Shown piece by piece: positions 17,740-25,942 of a DNA stretch of 64,000 nt. The translations under genes and the position numbers were made by a program. The notes beneath the pieces were generated by a model. It searched no databases and was not told the origin of the DNA. It was given only the letters and a program-made list of their open reading frames with translations. Each line of letters starts with the position of its first letter. Position 1 is the first letter of the stretch. Source of the stretch: a candidate division KSB1 bacterium (GTDB taxonomy: Bacteria; Zhuqueibacterota; Zhuqueibacteria; JANLFK01; Oleimicrobiaceae); the NCBI GenBank assembly GCA_024655945.1, contig JANLFK010000008.1, forward strand, positions 62,001 to 126,000. Reading direction: 5' to 3'.

Positions 17740-19287
17740 TCACCGCAGCAACACAAGCTTGGTGGTTGTCGCCCAAGACCCTGCCACCAGCCGGCAGAGG
17801 TAAACCCCGCCCGGCAGGTTGCTTCCCTGTTCGTCGCGACCATCCCAGCCCACCTGATACGCACCCGTCGTCTCGGGCCGGTCCACCAGCGTCCGCACCC
17901 TCTGGCCCAGCACGTTGAGGACCTCAAGCCGCACCCCGCAGGGTGCCGGGAGTTCGTAGCGAACGACCGTTCCGGCACGGAACGGATTCGGGTGGCTCGA
18001 TAACAGCGCGAAACGCCTGGGCCCGCTGGTCGCCGGCTGGTCCGCCGATTGCCCGGGGTAGATCTTTGCCATGCGCCGGTACAAGATGCGGTAGGGCGGC
18101 TCGCTGCCATCGGTCCACACCACGTCGAGGGAGTCGGCGCGGAACTGTTTGTAGCACACGCTTGGGTAACGACTTGGCACCCCATCGCGCTCGCTTACCG
18201 GCACTGGGTCAGGATGGAGCAAGGCTCCATCCCGCGCCTGCATGTAGTAGACCTCGTCCTGGCTCACCCAGACCAGCGCACTGTACTTGAGGTACACGTC
18301 ATCCACGCAGACCATGGCATCTCCCCATGTGGGCACCTCGTGGTCGAAACGGGCTTGCGCGATGTCGGCAAAGAGCAGACTATGGAAGCCGCCGCCGCTT
18401 CCGTGGTCCCACACCACGTGTGCAATCTCCCCGTTCCCCACGGAAATCGCAGGGTGGCGGTGTGTGGACGCGGACGTCCCTGACGATAAGTCCAGGGCTA
18501 GGGAGTCGAGGGGAGGGGTCCAGAGATGGGTCCTCTCATCCATGTGGCGGTAACAGATTCTCTCGGCACCGGTGGCGGTCGACTCGGCCCACACGACGTG
18601 CACGCTGCCGTCGTCAAGAAAGCCGAGATTGCACGCCAGCGCGGGGAACCGCGCATCCACAGTTAGCTGGGAAATCCTCCAGAGGTAAGACCCCCAGGGC
18701 CGGAGCAAATCTTTTGGCAGCGCGGCAAAGAAGATCACGTGCCACGTACCTGCCGGGGCGGTGGCCCCCTGCTGCCAGGCGAAATATACATACCTGGCGC
18801 CTGCCTCCACCACGGGGTATTGGACGACCGGCTCGTCGTCATTAGACGATGGAATGGGGTTCAGCCGGCAGGGACTTTCCCAGGTGTCACCACCGTCGGT
18901 GCTCCGGCTACAATATATCCCTGTACTGCTTGGGTCTTGCCACAGGTCTTGCCACACCAAGAAGAGGTGGTCATGCTCATCAATGGCCAGCGAGGGAAAG
19001 CACCCAAAGGCCGGGGTCACCGGCGTCGACCAGACCTTGCCGTCACTGCTCCGCACGAAACAAACTATGGGCAGGCCGTCGCTGACGTCCTGGTAGACCA
19101 GATAACGGTTGTCCCTGCTATCCCTCACCATGCGGCGGCCGTTGTTGAAGGCAGTGGCCAGTGGCGAGGAAGAGGTAGCCACCAGCACGGGCGATTCCCC
19201 CGTTTGCTCACCCCCAGCATGTGGAGCCGCCCCCGCCGGGGATGCCACAAGGGCAAGGGCGACCGCAAAGAGCGTTTTGCTTCTCAT
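17740..19287 (-). CDS. Secreted sialidase-like propeller protein with sorting domain
   Basis: A 515-residue exported protein. The signal peptide is MRSKTLFAVALALVASPAGA. The body has Asp-box/BNR-type repeats (CSRSTDGGDTWESP; VRSSDGKVWSTPV), as in sialidase-fold propellers. No complete set of sialidase catalytic residues was identified. The C-terminal sorting domain reads SSHPNPFRAGTVVRYELP, VLNVLGQRVRTL and PGGVYLCRL. ATG at 19287 follows AGAAGGAGGCACC; the long frame upstream is a shadow of the lipoprotein gene. It is 32 bases downstream of that lipoprotein gene, and this pair appears to be duplicated next door. Confidence 0.82.
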   Translation of the reverse strand: MRSKTLFAVALALVASPAGAAPHAGGEQTGESPVLVATSSSPLATAFNNGRRMVRDSRDNRYLVYQDVSDGLPIVCFVRSSDGKVWSTPVTPAFGCFPSLAIDEHDHLFLVWQDLWQDPSSTGIYCSRSTDGGDTWESPCRLNPIPSSNDDEPVVQYPVVEAGARYVYFAWQQGATAPAGTWHVIFFAALPKDLLRPWGSYLWRISQLTVDARFPALACNLGFLDDGSVHVVWAESTATGAERICYRHMDERTHLWTPPLDSLALDLSSGTSASTHRHPAISVGNGEIAHVVWDHGSGGGFHSLLFADIAQARFDHEVPTWGDAMVCVDDVYLKYSALVWVSQDEVYYMQARDGALLHPDPVPVSERDGVPSRYPSVCYKQFRADSLDVVWTDGSEPPYRILYRRMAKIYPGQSADQPATSGPRRFALLSSHPNPFRAGTVVRYELPAPCGVRLEVLNVLGQRVRTLVDRPETTGAYQVGWDGRDEQGSNLPGGVYLCRLVAGSWATTTKLVLLR

Positions 19288-19319
19288 GGTGCCTCCTTCT
19301 GCTGCAGGAGCAGTGTGTG

Positions 19320-20120
19320 CTACCGCTGCTGCGGCAGCGCAGCCTGAGAGGGCCGGAACGGCTTGCCAGTGGCGGCTTCGTGCAGCCAATAGGTGCCGTC
19401 CGCCAGGCCGACTTGCACATAGTCCTCGTCGCCGCTGAGTGACTGAACGGCGGAAGGGTAGTGCCTTTCCCACAAGATGTTCCCGGTTCGCCGGTCCAGG
19501 ACACGCAGACCGCATTCGGTACCCAGCACGACGTAGCGCATGGAAAAGTGGCGAGGACGCTCCTCCGGCCGCAGAGGGAGCCGCCAGACCAGCTTGGCAT
19601 TCTGGTCGAAACCGAAGGCGGTTGCAGAGGAAAAGGCAACCTCGATCAGCTCCTCGAGCGCCTGCACCGGGCATGCAGCCCCTTGGCGCGGCTGTGGCCA
19701 CGGAAGCTCGTTGGGGCGCGTCCAGCGGGCGAGCAAATGACCAGTGCGTGGGTGCAGGCGCATGTGCACCATCGCAGTGGCAGTCTCCACGGTACAGGCC
19801 ACCAGGGTACAATCGGGCGGAATGCTGTCCAGGGCGGCTCCGACCAGTAGGCCCTCGCCAGACCAGCGCCACAGCTCCTTGCCCGTCGTGGGCTCGATGG
19901 CCACCAGCACTGCCGGCACGAGGCTGCAAGCAAGCCAGATCGAGTCAGAGAAGGCCCATGTCCGAAACCCCGGCATGGGAGTTTTCCAGAGCACCTTGCC
20001 TTTCTCGTCGAACCCGAATACGAACGTTTCGGTGGAAGCGACATACGCCGGCCCCTGCGGCTGCCTGGCACAGCTGAGGCCAAGCAACAAAACGCACAAC
20101 CAGCACTTTCGCGCACTCAT
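19320..20120 (-). CDS. PQQ-like repeat lipoprotein, copy A
   Basis: A 266-residue lipoprotein with signal peptide and lipobox LGLSC. The body contains PQQ/quinoprotein-type beta-propeller repeats (TFVFGFDEKGKVLWK; TTGKELWRWSGEG; GLRVLDRRTGNILWE) but no cofactor-binding or catalytic motif. It is a close paralogue of the lipoprotein at 21938: both share IPPDCTLVACTVE-type and LHPRTGxLLA stretches and EAATGKPF near the end. Translation starts at ATG 20120, downstream of AGGAGG. Its partner is the secreted propeller protein 32 bases downstream. Confidence 0.8.
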   Translation of the reverse strand: MSARKCWLCVLLLGLSCARQPQGPAYVASTETFVFGFDEKGKVLWKTPMPGFRTWAFSDSIWLACSLVPAVLVAIEPTTGKELWRWSGEGLLVGAALDSIPPDCTLVACTVETATAMVHMRLHPRTGHLLARWTRPNELPWPQPRQGAACPVQALEELIEVAFSSATAFGFDQNAKLVWRLPLRPEERPRHFSMRYVVLGTECGLRVLDRRTGNILWERHYPSAVQSLSGDEDYVQVGLADGTYWLHEAATGKPFRPSQAALPQQR

Positions 20121-20344
20121 CGGTTGCGCCTCCTGGTACAGTCTTTCCGCCTGGCCGCCTCAGGAGGACTGCCCCAGCTTGGTTTCCCCGTCTCTACGCC
20201 CCCTCGGCTCCCAGGCCACTTTCTTCGTGCGGAGGGAGAACCCCTCTGCCACACAACGCCATTCTCACTCTACGGCCACGTTTCCCTCGCTCTCGGACCG
20301 GACCCACGCTTTTTCCCCTCTCCCCTTGCGCCGCCTCTTTGCGG

Positions 20345-21100
20345 CTACGGCAGAAAGAGACTCTTGATCGACTTGTCGAACACCCTGCCTTTCAGGCGAC
20401 AGAAGTAGACCCCCCGCGGGAGAGGGCCACCCCTGTCATCCCGGCCATCCCAGCGCAGCTGGTGCCAGCCGGCCGCCTGAAGGCCCTCTGCCAGCGTGCG
20501 CACCTTGCGGCCGGCCACGTTGTAGAGATCCACTGCGAGGTGGGCCACCTTGGCCAAGCGGAAGGAAATCCTCCTCGTCCGCAAAGTCTATGGTGATAAG
20601 CTCGACAGCGGACCACCGACACTGCTCATGGGTCGCGTACCTCAGGTCCGCGTTGTCGCGCCGGGTGCTTTCTCACATAACAATCGCACAATCCCCCGCC
20701 AACTCGAGCACCGCATTCTGATCCGTCGCCGGATCGAAGGCGAGACACAGCGGCTCGCCTCACGCAGTCTGTCCCGTGCGGCCATGAGCGAACAGTCCTG
20801 CGTTCCCGGGCTTTACTTGCCAATCATAGGGCAAAGAATCGTGTCCACCGCACCCAAGAACCCTCTGCAGAAGTAAGGGTGCCAGTCGTCCTTGGGCCAT
20901 TGGGCAGGCGGGACAACAGGCAATGGTCCCGAGGACTGGCCTGACACTTCCGCCAAAGAGAGCACGACGAGCGGCAGCAGGTGAGTTTGTCTGTGCGACA
21001 CTGGTTTCCTTCTTGCTTAGCTGCTCCCCGCCTAGTCCTGGGAGTGTGCCTGCCAGAATGGTGCGAGCAAGGCCACAAGCACCACCAACGAACCTCGCAT
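20345..21100 (-). pseudogene. Secreted sorting-domain protein, decayed copy
   Basis: The 5' end has GGAGG, an ATG at 21100 and a signal peptide (MRGSLVVLVALLAPFWQAHS), followed at once by a TAG. A fragment at 20960-20815 (LPVVPPAQWPKDDWHPYF) resembles the start of the protein at 23719 (LRIVPLAEGPGDDCHPYF). A further coding-like fragment (NADLRYATHEQCRW...ELITIDFADEEDF) is frameshifted near 20585 into an intact sorting domain (DLYNVAGRKVRTL; PRGVYFCRL) ending at 20345. Stops and frameshifts make a working product unlikely. It occupies the same position relative to lipoprotein copy B as the intact gene does to copy A. Confidence 0.72.
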
Positions 21101-21938
21101 GCGCTTTTCCTCCGGCACTCGAGTTCACGTAATTCCTCCCTCGGAGCCCCCAACCGCCTCCTTGGCGGGCCTCGAAAGGTTTGCCGGTGGCCGCTTCGTG
21201 TCGTCGGAAGGTGCCATCCGCCAGCCTTATTTCCACAAAATTGCCGCCATCTATGACGCCTGTGATCTTCTTGTCATAGCTGGCTTGCCACGCCACTTTC
21301 CCGGTGGAGCGGTCTACCACCCGCAGCCCGGTGCCGTGCCTGAGAACCACATGCTGCGCTGTGGACAAGCAGTGGGTCTCCTCCGGCAGGAGCGGCAGTC
21401 GCCACACCAGCTTGGCGTCGGGATCAAAGCCAAGAGCGAATGAGGAGGAGCAGCAGACGTGCACCTGTTTTTCCAGTGGCGCCGCAGGGCAGGCGGCGCC
21501 AGCCCGGGGTTCGCGCCAGGGGCGCTCGTTGGGGCGCATCCTGCTGGCCAGTAGCTGACCAGTGCGAGGATGGAGCTCGACGTGCTCCACCTCTGTGGCT
21601 CTTTCCACAGTGCAGGCCACCACGGTGCAATCGGGCGAAATGCTGTCTGTGCCCACTCCGACGAGCACCCCTTCGGCAGTCCAACGCCACAACTCCTTGC
21701 CGGTCCTCACGTCACCAGCCACGAGCGATGCCGGTTGAGACCTCCCGGCGAAGAAAACCGAATCGGTGATCAAGCGCACGTGGAAACCGGGCAGAGACCA
21801 TTTCCACATTAGCTCCCCTTTGTCGTTGAAGCCGAATACCAAGTTATCGGTCGCGCCGACATAGACTCTCTCTTGCCGCTGGCAGCCGGCGGCAAGGCAC
21901 AGGAGCAAGAGTGTGACGAGCGATGTTCGCATCTTCAT
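20760..21938 (-). CDS. PQQ-like repeat lipoprotein, copy B, with run-on C-terminus
   Basis: A lipoprotein with lipobox LAAGC and a body closely matching copy A (NLVFGFNDKGELMWKW; RTGKELWRWTAEG; GLRVVDRSTGKVAWQ; EAATGKPFEA). Homology to copy A ends near 21150, about 263 residues in. The frame then runs on for about 130 residues through the neighbouring decayed gene in another frame, so the tail is probably not native and the original stop seems lost. ATG at 21938 follows GGGGAGG. As with copy A, no enzymatic motif is visible. Confidence 0.72.
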   Translation of the reverse strand: MKMRTSLVTLLLLCLAAGCQRQERVYVGATDNLVFGFNDKGELMWKWSLPGFHVRLITDSVFFAGRSQPASLVAGDVRTGKELWRWTAEGVLVGVGTDSISPDCTVVACTVERATEVEHVELHPRTGQLLASRMRPNERPWREPRAGAACPAAPLEKQVHVCCSSSFALGFDPDAKLVWRLPLLPEETHCLSTAQHVVLRHGTGLRVVDRSTGKVAWQASYDKKITGVIDGGNFVEIRLADGTFRRHEAATGKPFEARQGGGWGLRGRNYVNSSAGGKAHARFVGGACGLARTILAGTLPGLGGEQLSKKETSVAQTNSPAAARRALFGGSVRPVLGTIACCPACPMAQGRLAPLLLQRVLGCGGHDSLPYDWQVKPGNAGLFAHGRTGQTA

Positions 21939-22201
21939 GACGCACCTCCCCGTCTGGTGAGGGTTCTTCACGCCGCTGGTGAGCAGGCGCAACGTGCTCT
22001 GCCTATGCGGCGTGGGCCTGTCAAGAGGCAGCGTCATCACCGCAGTGCAGAAGACCAGGAAGCGTCCTCGCTGCACATGCCCGCAAGGGGGAACGTCCGG
22101 AGCGAGCCCTCATCCGGTCAGTCTGCGCCCACGTGTAATGACCAGCGTGCAGTCTTTCTACTTCAAGCACTTGTCGCAGCACACCGCACGAAGCGCCATT
22201 C

Positions 22202-23062
22202 CTAGGGCAGATAAAGCACCTGGATGGCCTGCTGCGCGCCACCCGCCCAGAGTCGGCAGGAGTAAACGCCGGTGGGCACGGGCCTTCTGCTCTGGTCTCT
22301 GCCGTCCCAGCGCACCTGGTGGCTCCCTTGCGCCTTCCATTCCTCCGGCAGCGTGCGCACCTTCTGCCCGAGGATGTTGTATATTTCCACCCTCACCAAG
22401 CCCGGCGTACGCATGTCGTACCGGATTGCCGTGGAGACGTGGAAAGGGTTGGGATAGTTTTGATACAGAACAAGGTCACCTGGCACCAAGGGCCTCTCGT
22501 CAACCACGAGGCCCCTTTGTTCGGGAATGCCCGCAGCCAAAATGTCCCAGTTGCCATCGCGAAAACTCTCCCAGGCGTCCCAGCTGGTATCAGGAGGATT
22601 GGGGAAGGGGAAGGCGACGGAAATGATCGGGGAGCGGTCCGGAAAGGCGTCTTGGGTAATCCGAAACTCTGGAGACATTGTGCCACCATAGATGTCAAAA
22701 TGGCCATCGATGTTTGAAGCCCATACCAGCAGCGGGGAGCCAAGGCAGCCAAAAGGCAAGAACAAGCCATAGGGATCAATGTCAACGGCTTCGTTCTCGG
22801 TCAGCTTTGTCGTCTCCCACAGGTAGACGGAATCTTCACAGCTCCACCATCTCCGTGCATAAAGCTCTTCATCGCCATCTGCATCGGATTGCCATACGAC
22901 GCTCCTCGCACCCGCATCGAAAGGCCAGCCCTCGGACAGGAGTACCGGGTGGGAATCCCGATGGCCGCCGGGACTCAACGGCAGCGGAGCAGCCCACTGC
23001 TGGTTGTTGCCCCTGCGCAGCCAGCTCCCCCAGATCTGAGAGCTGGCGCCTTCCACGAGCTC
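22202..23062 (-). pseudogene. C-terminal part of a secreted sorting-domain protein, after an in-frame TGA
   Basis: This is the same reading frame as the gene at 23063-23719, separated by one TGA codon (23063-23065). It carries propeller-like sequence (VVWQSDADGDEELYARRW; LLVWASNIDGHFDIYGG) and a complete sorting domain (YQNYPNPFHVSTAIRY; IYNILGQKVRTL; PTGVYSCRL). Without readthrough it would need a GTG start at 23056, which lacks a signal peptide, so it is best read as the cut-off half of a protein of about 505 residues. Confidence 0.72.
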
Positions 23063-23719
23063 TCATGCTATGAACAGCACCTCCCCCCGCGAGAGGAAGT
23101 CTGCCAGCAGAAAGGCATTTCTTTGCACCCCCGACTGCGGCGCCACTGGACCGACAATGCGCCAGTCTTCCCCGCCATATTCGCCCCAATAGAGTTGACC
23201 AGCGCGCTCCCAAGCCAGCACCAGCCAGGGCTTGCCGTTTAAACAGGGCGGATAACGCCAGTGGGTGGGGTGACGATCATCGATCTCATCTCGCCTTATG
23301 GACTGTGGCAGAGACCACCCCACCGAATCATGCCTGCAGAAGACCAGCTCAAAGCTATGTTCCCCCTGCGTCTCCCATACGACAATGGGGTCATCCCGAA
23401 AAATGGCCACCGCTGGGAACTGATCCAGGCAGGGATTTTTACTCAGACGGATGCTCTCGCCCCATCCGCTAACCCCGCGAGAGCGCTGTCGCAGGAAAAC
23501 CTCCGTATTGCCGCTGTCTATTTGCGAGTCCCACACGCGGTAAAGTCGGTCGGCCTCTTCGCGGCTGAAATAGGGGTGGCAATCATCACCAGGGCCCTCT
23601 GCCAGTGGGACGATCCGGAGACCAGGCAACACCGGTTGCGCGCCACCCTCGCTGGCGAGTGCGCAGAACAGCATAGCTACCGGCACCGCACGCGGCAGCA
23701 CAAAAGCCCTTGCCCACAT
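23063..23719 (-). CDS. N-terminal part of a secreted propeller-like protein, ended by an in-frame TGA
   Basis: A 218-residue product with a signal peptide (VPVAMLFCALASEGGAQ) and propeller-like repeats (YRVWDSQIDSGNTEVFLR; PIVVWETQGEHSFELVF; WLVLAWERAGQLYWGEYG). The rhythm of repeats ending in VxWE/W continues straight past the stop: GEVLFIA, then TGA, then ELVEGASSQIWGSW. A Trp codon (TGG) changed to TGA would explain it. It is 53 bases downstream of the triple CxxC-domain gene, on the same strand. Confidence 0.75.
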   Translation of the reverse strand: MWARAFVLPRAVPVAMLFCALASEGGAQPVLPGLRIVPLAEGPGDDCHPYFSREEADRLYRVWDSQIDSGNTEVFLRQRSRGVSGWGESIRLSKNPCLDQFPAVAIFRDDPIVVWETQGEHSFELVFCRHDSVGWSLPQSIRRDEIDDRHPTHWRYPPCLNGKPWLVLAWERAGQLYWGEYGGEDWRIVGPVAPQSGVQRNAFLLADFLSRGEVLFIA

Positions 23720-23772
23720 GTCTGTTTTCCCCGTCTGTGTGGAGACATCAGCCAGAGGAGGCGGATATCCCT

Positions 23773-25914
23773 CTACCTGACGAACACCACTCTGGACACC
23801 TGGCTCCGCCCACCGACTCTTAGGCAGCAGAGGTAAAGGCCGCTGGGCAAGGTCTCACCTCCTTCGTCCAGGCCGTTCCAAAGCACGCGGTAGCTCCCGG
23901 CCTGCGTCCACCCCGATGCAAGTGTGCGCACCTTCTGGCCGAGCAGGTTGTAGATCGCCAGCTCAGCCACCCCAGGCTCTGACAATTCGTAGGACAGCAC
24001 CGTCACCGAATTGAAGGGGTTGGGGTGAACAGCGACGAGCCGAGAACGACGCGGCAGAGGTGACTGGTTTTCTGCGACCGCGGTTTGCACGCCAAGTAGC
24101 CAGGCCAGCCGCACCGGGTCCAGGCGTCCCGCACCATGAAGGCTGCCGTCATAGGTGAAGGCACCGTGCTCCAGTGCGTGGACGGCGATGTACGGCACGT
24201 CCAGTGAGTCGCTTCGGGTGGGGTTCACCAATCTGGCAAAGCCCATGTTCACCCACTGGCCGCACACGGCGCACTGCTCCACCCCGCGCTGCAGGTAATG
24301 GCGCAGGTAGGGGCCATCAGGCCGCGGCTCGGTGGGCAGACCCTGGAACGCCTGGTGCAGTTCCCAGGCAAGGGCCGCGCCGTCTGGGATCCCATCGCCG
24401 TCGGTGTCGCGTGCAGTGGGGTTCGTGCCAAGTCCGGCCTCTTCGTCATCCTGCAGGCCATCGCCATCGGCATCGCCGGCAACGGGCTGCTGGTGGTAGC
24501 CGCCGGGCGAATGGAGCACGCAGTCGAGGGTACGCGGCTCCTCCAGGCCACGGCCATGCACGTCGCCCTCGTAGGCAAAACTGCCATGTTCCAAGTAGTG
24601 CAGGGCGATGTAGGGCATCTCCACTACGAATCGCTCCATCGGGTTGACGATTTCCACGTAGCCCATGTTGACCAGTTCCCCGCAGATGGCGCAAGTCTCC
24701 AGACCTTTGGCTTGATGCTCGATGCGGTAGACGCGATCCCCAGGAGGCGCGCAGCCGCACGCGCTGGGCAGCGCATTGATCTCCGCCGCCCAATCCAAGC
24801 TCACTTCCAAGCCGTCGACCACGCCATTGCTATCGGTGTCGGCCACCTGCGGCGAAAAGCTGAGGCGGGCCTCGGCGGCGTCCACGAGCCCGTCGTCGTC
24901 CCCGTCTGCGGAAGGCTCAACTTGCAGCACGTGGACTCGATCCGACAGGCCCAGAACCCGGAGGAGGCGCAGCAGGTGCACGCGTCCCTGATGCAGCTCT
25001 CCGGAAAAGGAAAAACTCCCGTGCTCGAGATAGTGCAGGGCCATGTAAGGAAGGGTAATCGCCTCCTTCAAGTTGTCATTGCTGATCAGCACAAACCCCA
25101 TGTTGACGTCAGCACCGCAGATGCTGCACTTTTCCAGTCCATACTGCGGGAAGTGCTCGATGTAGATCCCTCCAGGCGTCTGGCCCTGGGGCAGAGCCGC
25201 GATTTTCTGCATCACCATGCGTGCGAGGCTGCTGGCGGTGGTGTCGGGGGCCAGACCGAGGAGGCCTTCCTCCACGCGGTCAAGCAGGTAGTTGCCGTTG
25301 CGGTCTAGGCCTGAGGCAAGGGGGAGCCAGTGGGCATCCTGGGCGAACAGGCGGTCCAGGGCACCGGCGGACAGGGCAGCCACCATCGCCGCAGCCGCAG
25401 CTAAGCGGGGCAGCCTTGGCCAACTGCGGCCGGTCTCGGCTTGAGAACGGAACTCCTGCTGGCACTCCTCGAACACCGCCCGGTAGTGCGGCACCAGCAA
25501 CGGGGTCACCGGGCAACCGGCACAGGCCCAGTGGAAGAAGAGCCGCTGCTCCTCTGCCGCCAGGCCGTTCGGCTGGTAGCCATTGCGGATGAAGGATTCC
25601 ACGCAGCAAGGCGGATAGCCGAACAGGAACCCTTCCACGCGCTGCTCCTCAGCCGACTTGGTGATGGGGCGGCCTGCAAAGCGGTGCAGGTAGAGACGGA
25701 TGGGGAGCTCGACGCGCGCGAAGATCAGTTCGGTAGTGCGGCCCCCGTTCTGCAGGAGCCGTTCGGCAGTGGCCGTGCGCAGGCCCAGGCGGCGAAGAAG
25801 GCGGTGCCCCTGCGGCGCAAGCGGCTTCTCCCACCTGCTGAGCGGCTTCAACCCGGCCTTGGTGAGACGCGCCAGATAGACAAAGTCGAATTCGAGATTG
25901 CAGGTTCTCGCCAT
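23773..25914 (-). CDS. Multidomain surface protein with three CxxC/HxLEHG domains
   Basis: A 713-residue protein of unusual make-up. Residues 1-165 look cytosolic and contain GYPPCCVESF, similar to DUF483-like sequences. A signal-like hydrophobic stretch follows (about 170-190, ending ALDRLFAQ). Then come three copies of an unrecognised domain of about 75 residues: CSICG at 263, CAICG at 408 and CAVCG at 548, each followed by NMG[FY] and, 28-31 residues after the first Cys, by H[YA]LEHG and an H near GxxH. Calcium-binding-like linkers (DADGDGLQDDEE; DTDGDGIPDG) separate them. A FlgD-like sorting domain ends it (HPNPFNSVTVLSY; PSGLYLCCL). ATG at 25914 follows AAAGGTGA. It is 28 bases downstream of a DUF3160 gene. 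Confidence 0.8.
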   Translation of the reverse strand: MARTCNLEFDFVYLARLTKAGLKPLSRWEKPLAPQGHRLLRRLGLRTATAERLLQNGGRTTELIFARVELPIRLYLHRFAGRPITKSAEEQRVEGFLFGYPPCCVESFIRNGYQPNGLAAEEQRLFFHWACAGCPVTPLLVPHYRAVFEECQQEFRSQAETGRSWPRLPRLAAAAAMVAALSAGALDRLFAQDAHWLPLASGLDRNGNYLLDRVEEGLLGLAPDTTASSLARMVMQKIAALPQGQTPGGIYIEHFPQYGLEKCSICGADVNMGFVLISNDNLKEAITLPYMALHYLEHGSFSFSGELHQGRVHLLRLLRVLGLSDRVHVLQVEPSADGDDDGLVDAAEARLSFSPQVADTDSNGVVDGLEVSLDWAAEINALPSACGCAPPGDRVYRIEHQAKGLETCAICGELVNMGYVEIVNPMERFVVEMPYIALHYLEHGSFAYEGDVHGRGLEEPRTLDCVLHSPGGYHQQPVAGDADGDGLQDDEEAGLGTNPTARDTDGDGIPDGAALAWELHQAFQGLPTEPRPDGPYLRHYLQRGVEQCAVCGQWVNMGFARLVNPTRSDSLDVPYIAVHALEHGAFTYDGSLHGAGRLDPVRLAWLLGVQTAVAENQSPLPRRSRLVAVHPNPFNSVTVLSYELSEPGVAELAIYNLLGQKVRTLASGWTQAGSYRVLWNGLDEGGETLPSGLYLCCLRVGGRSQVSRVVFVR

Positions 25915-25942
25915 GACTTCACCTTTCTTGTTGAGCTCCTGT

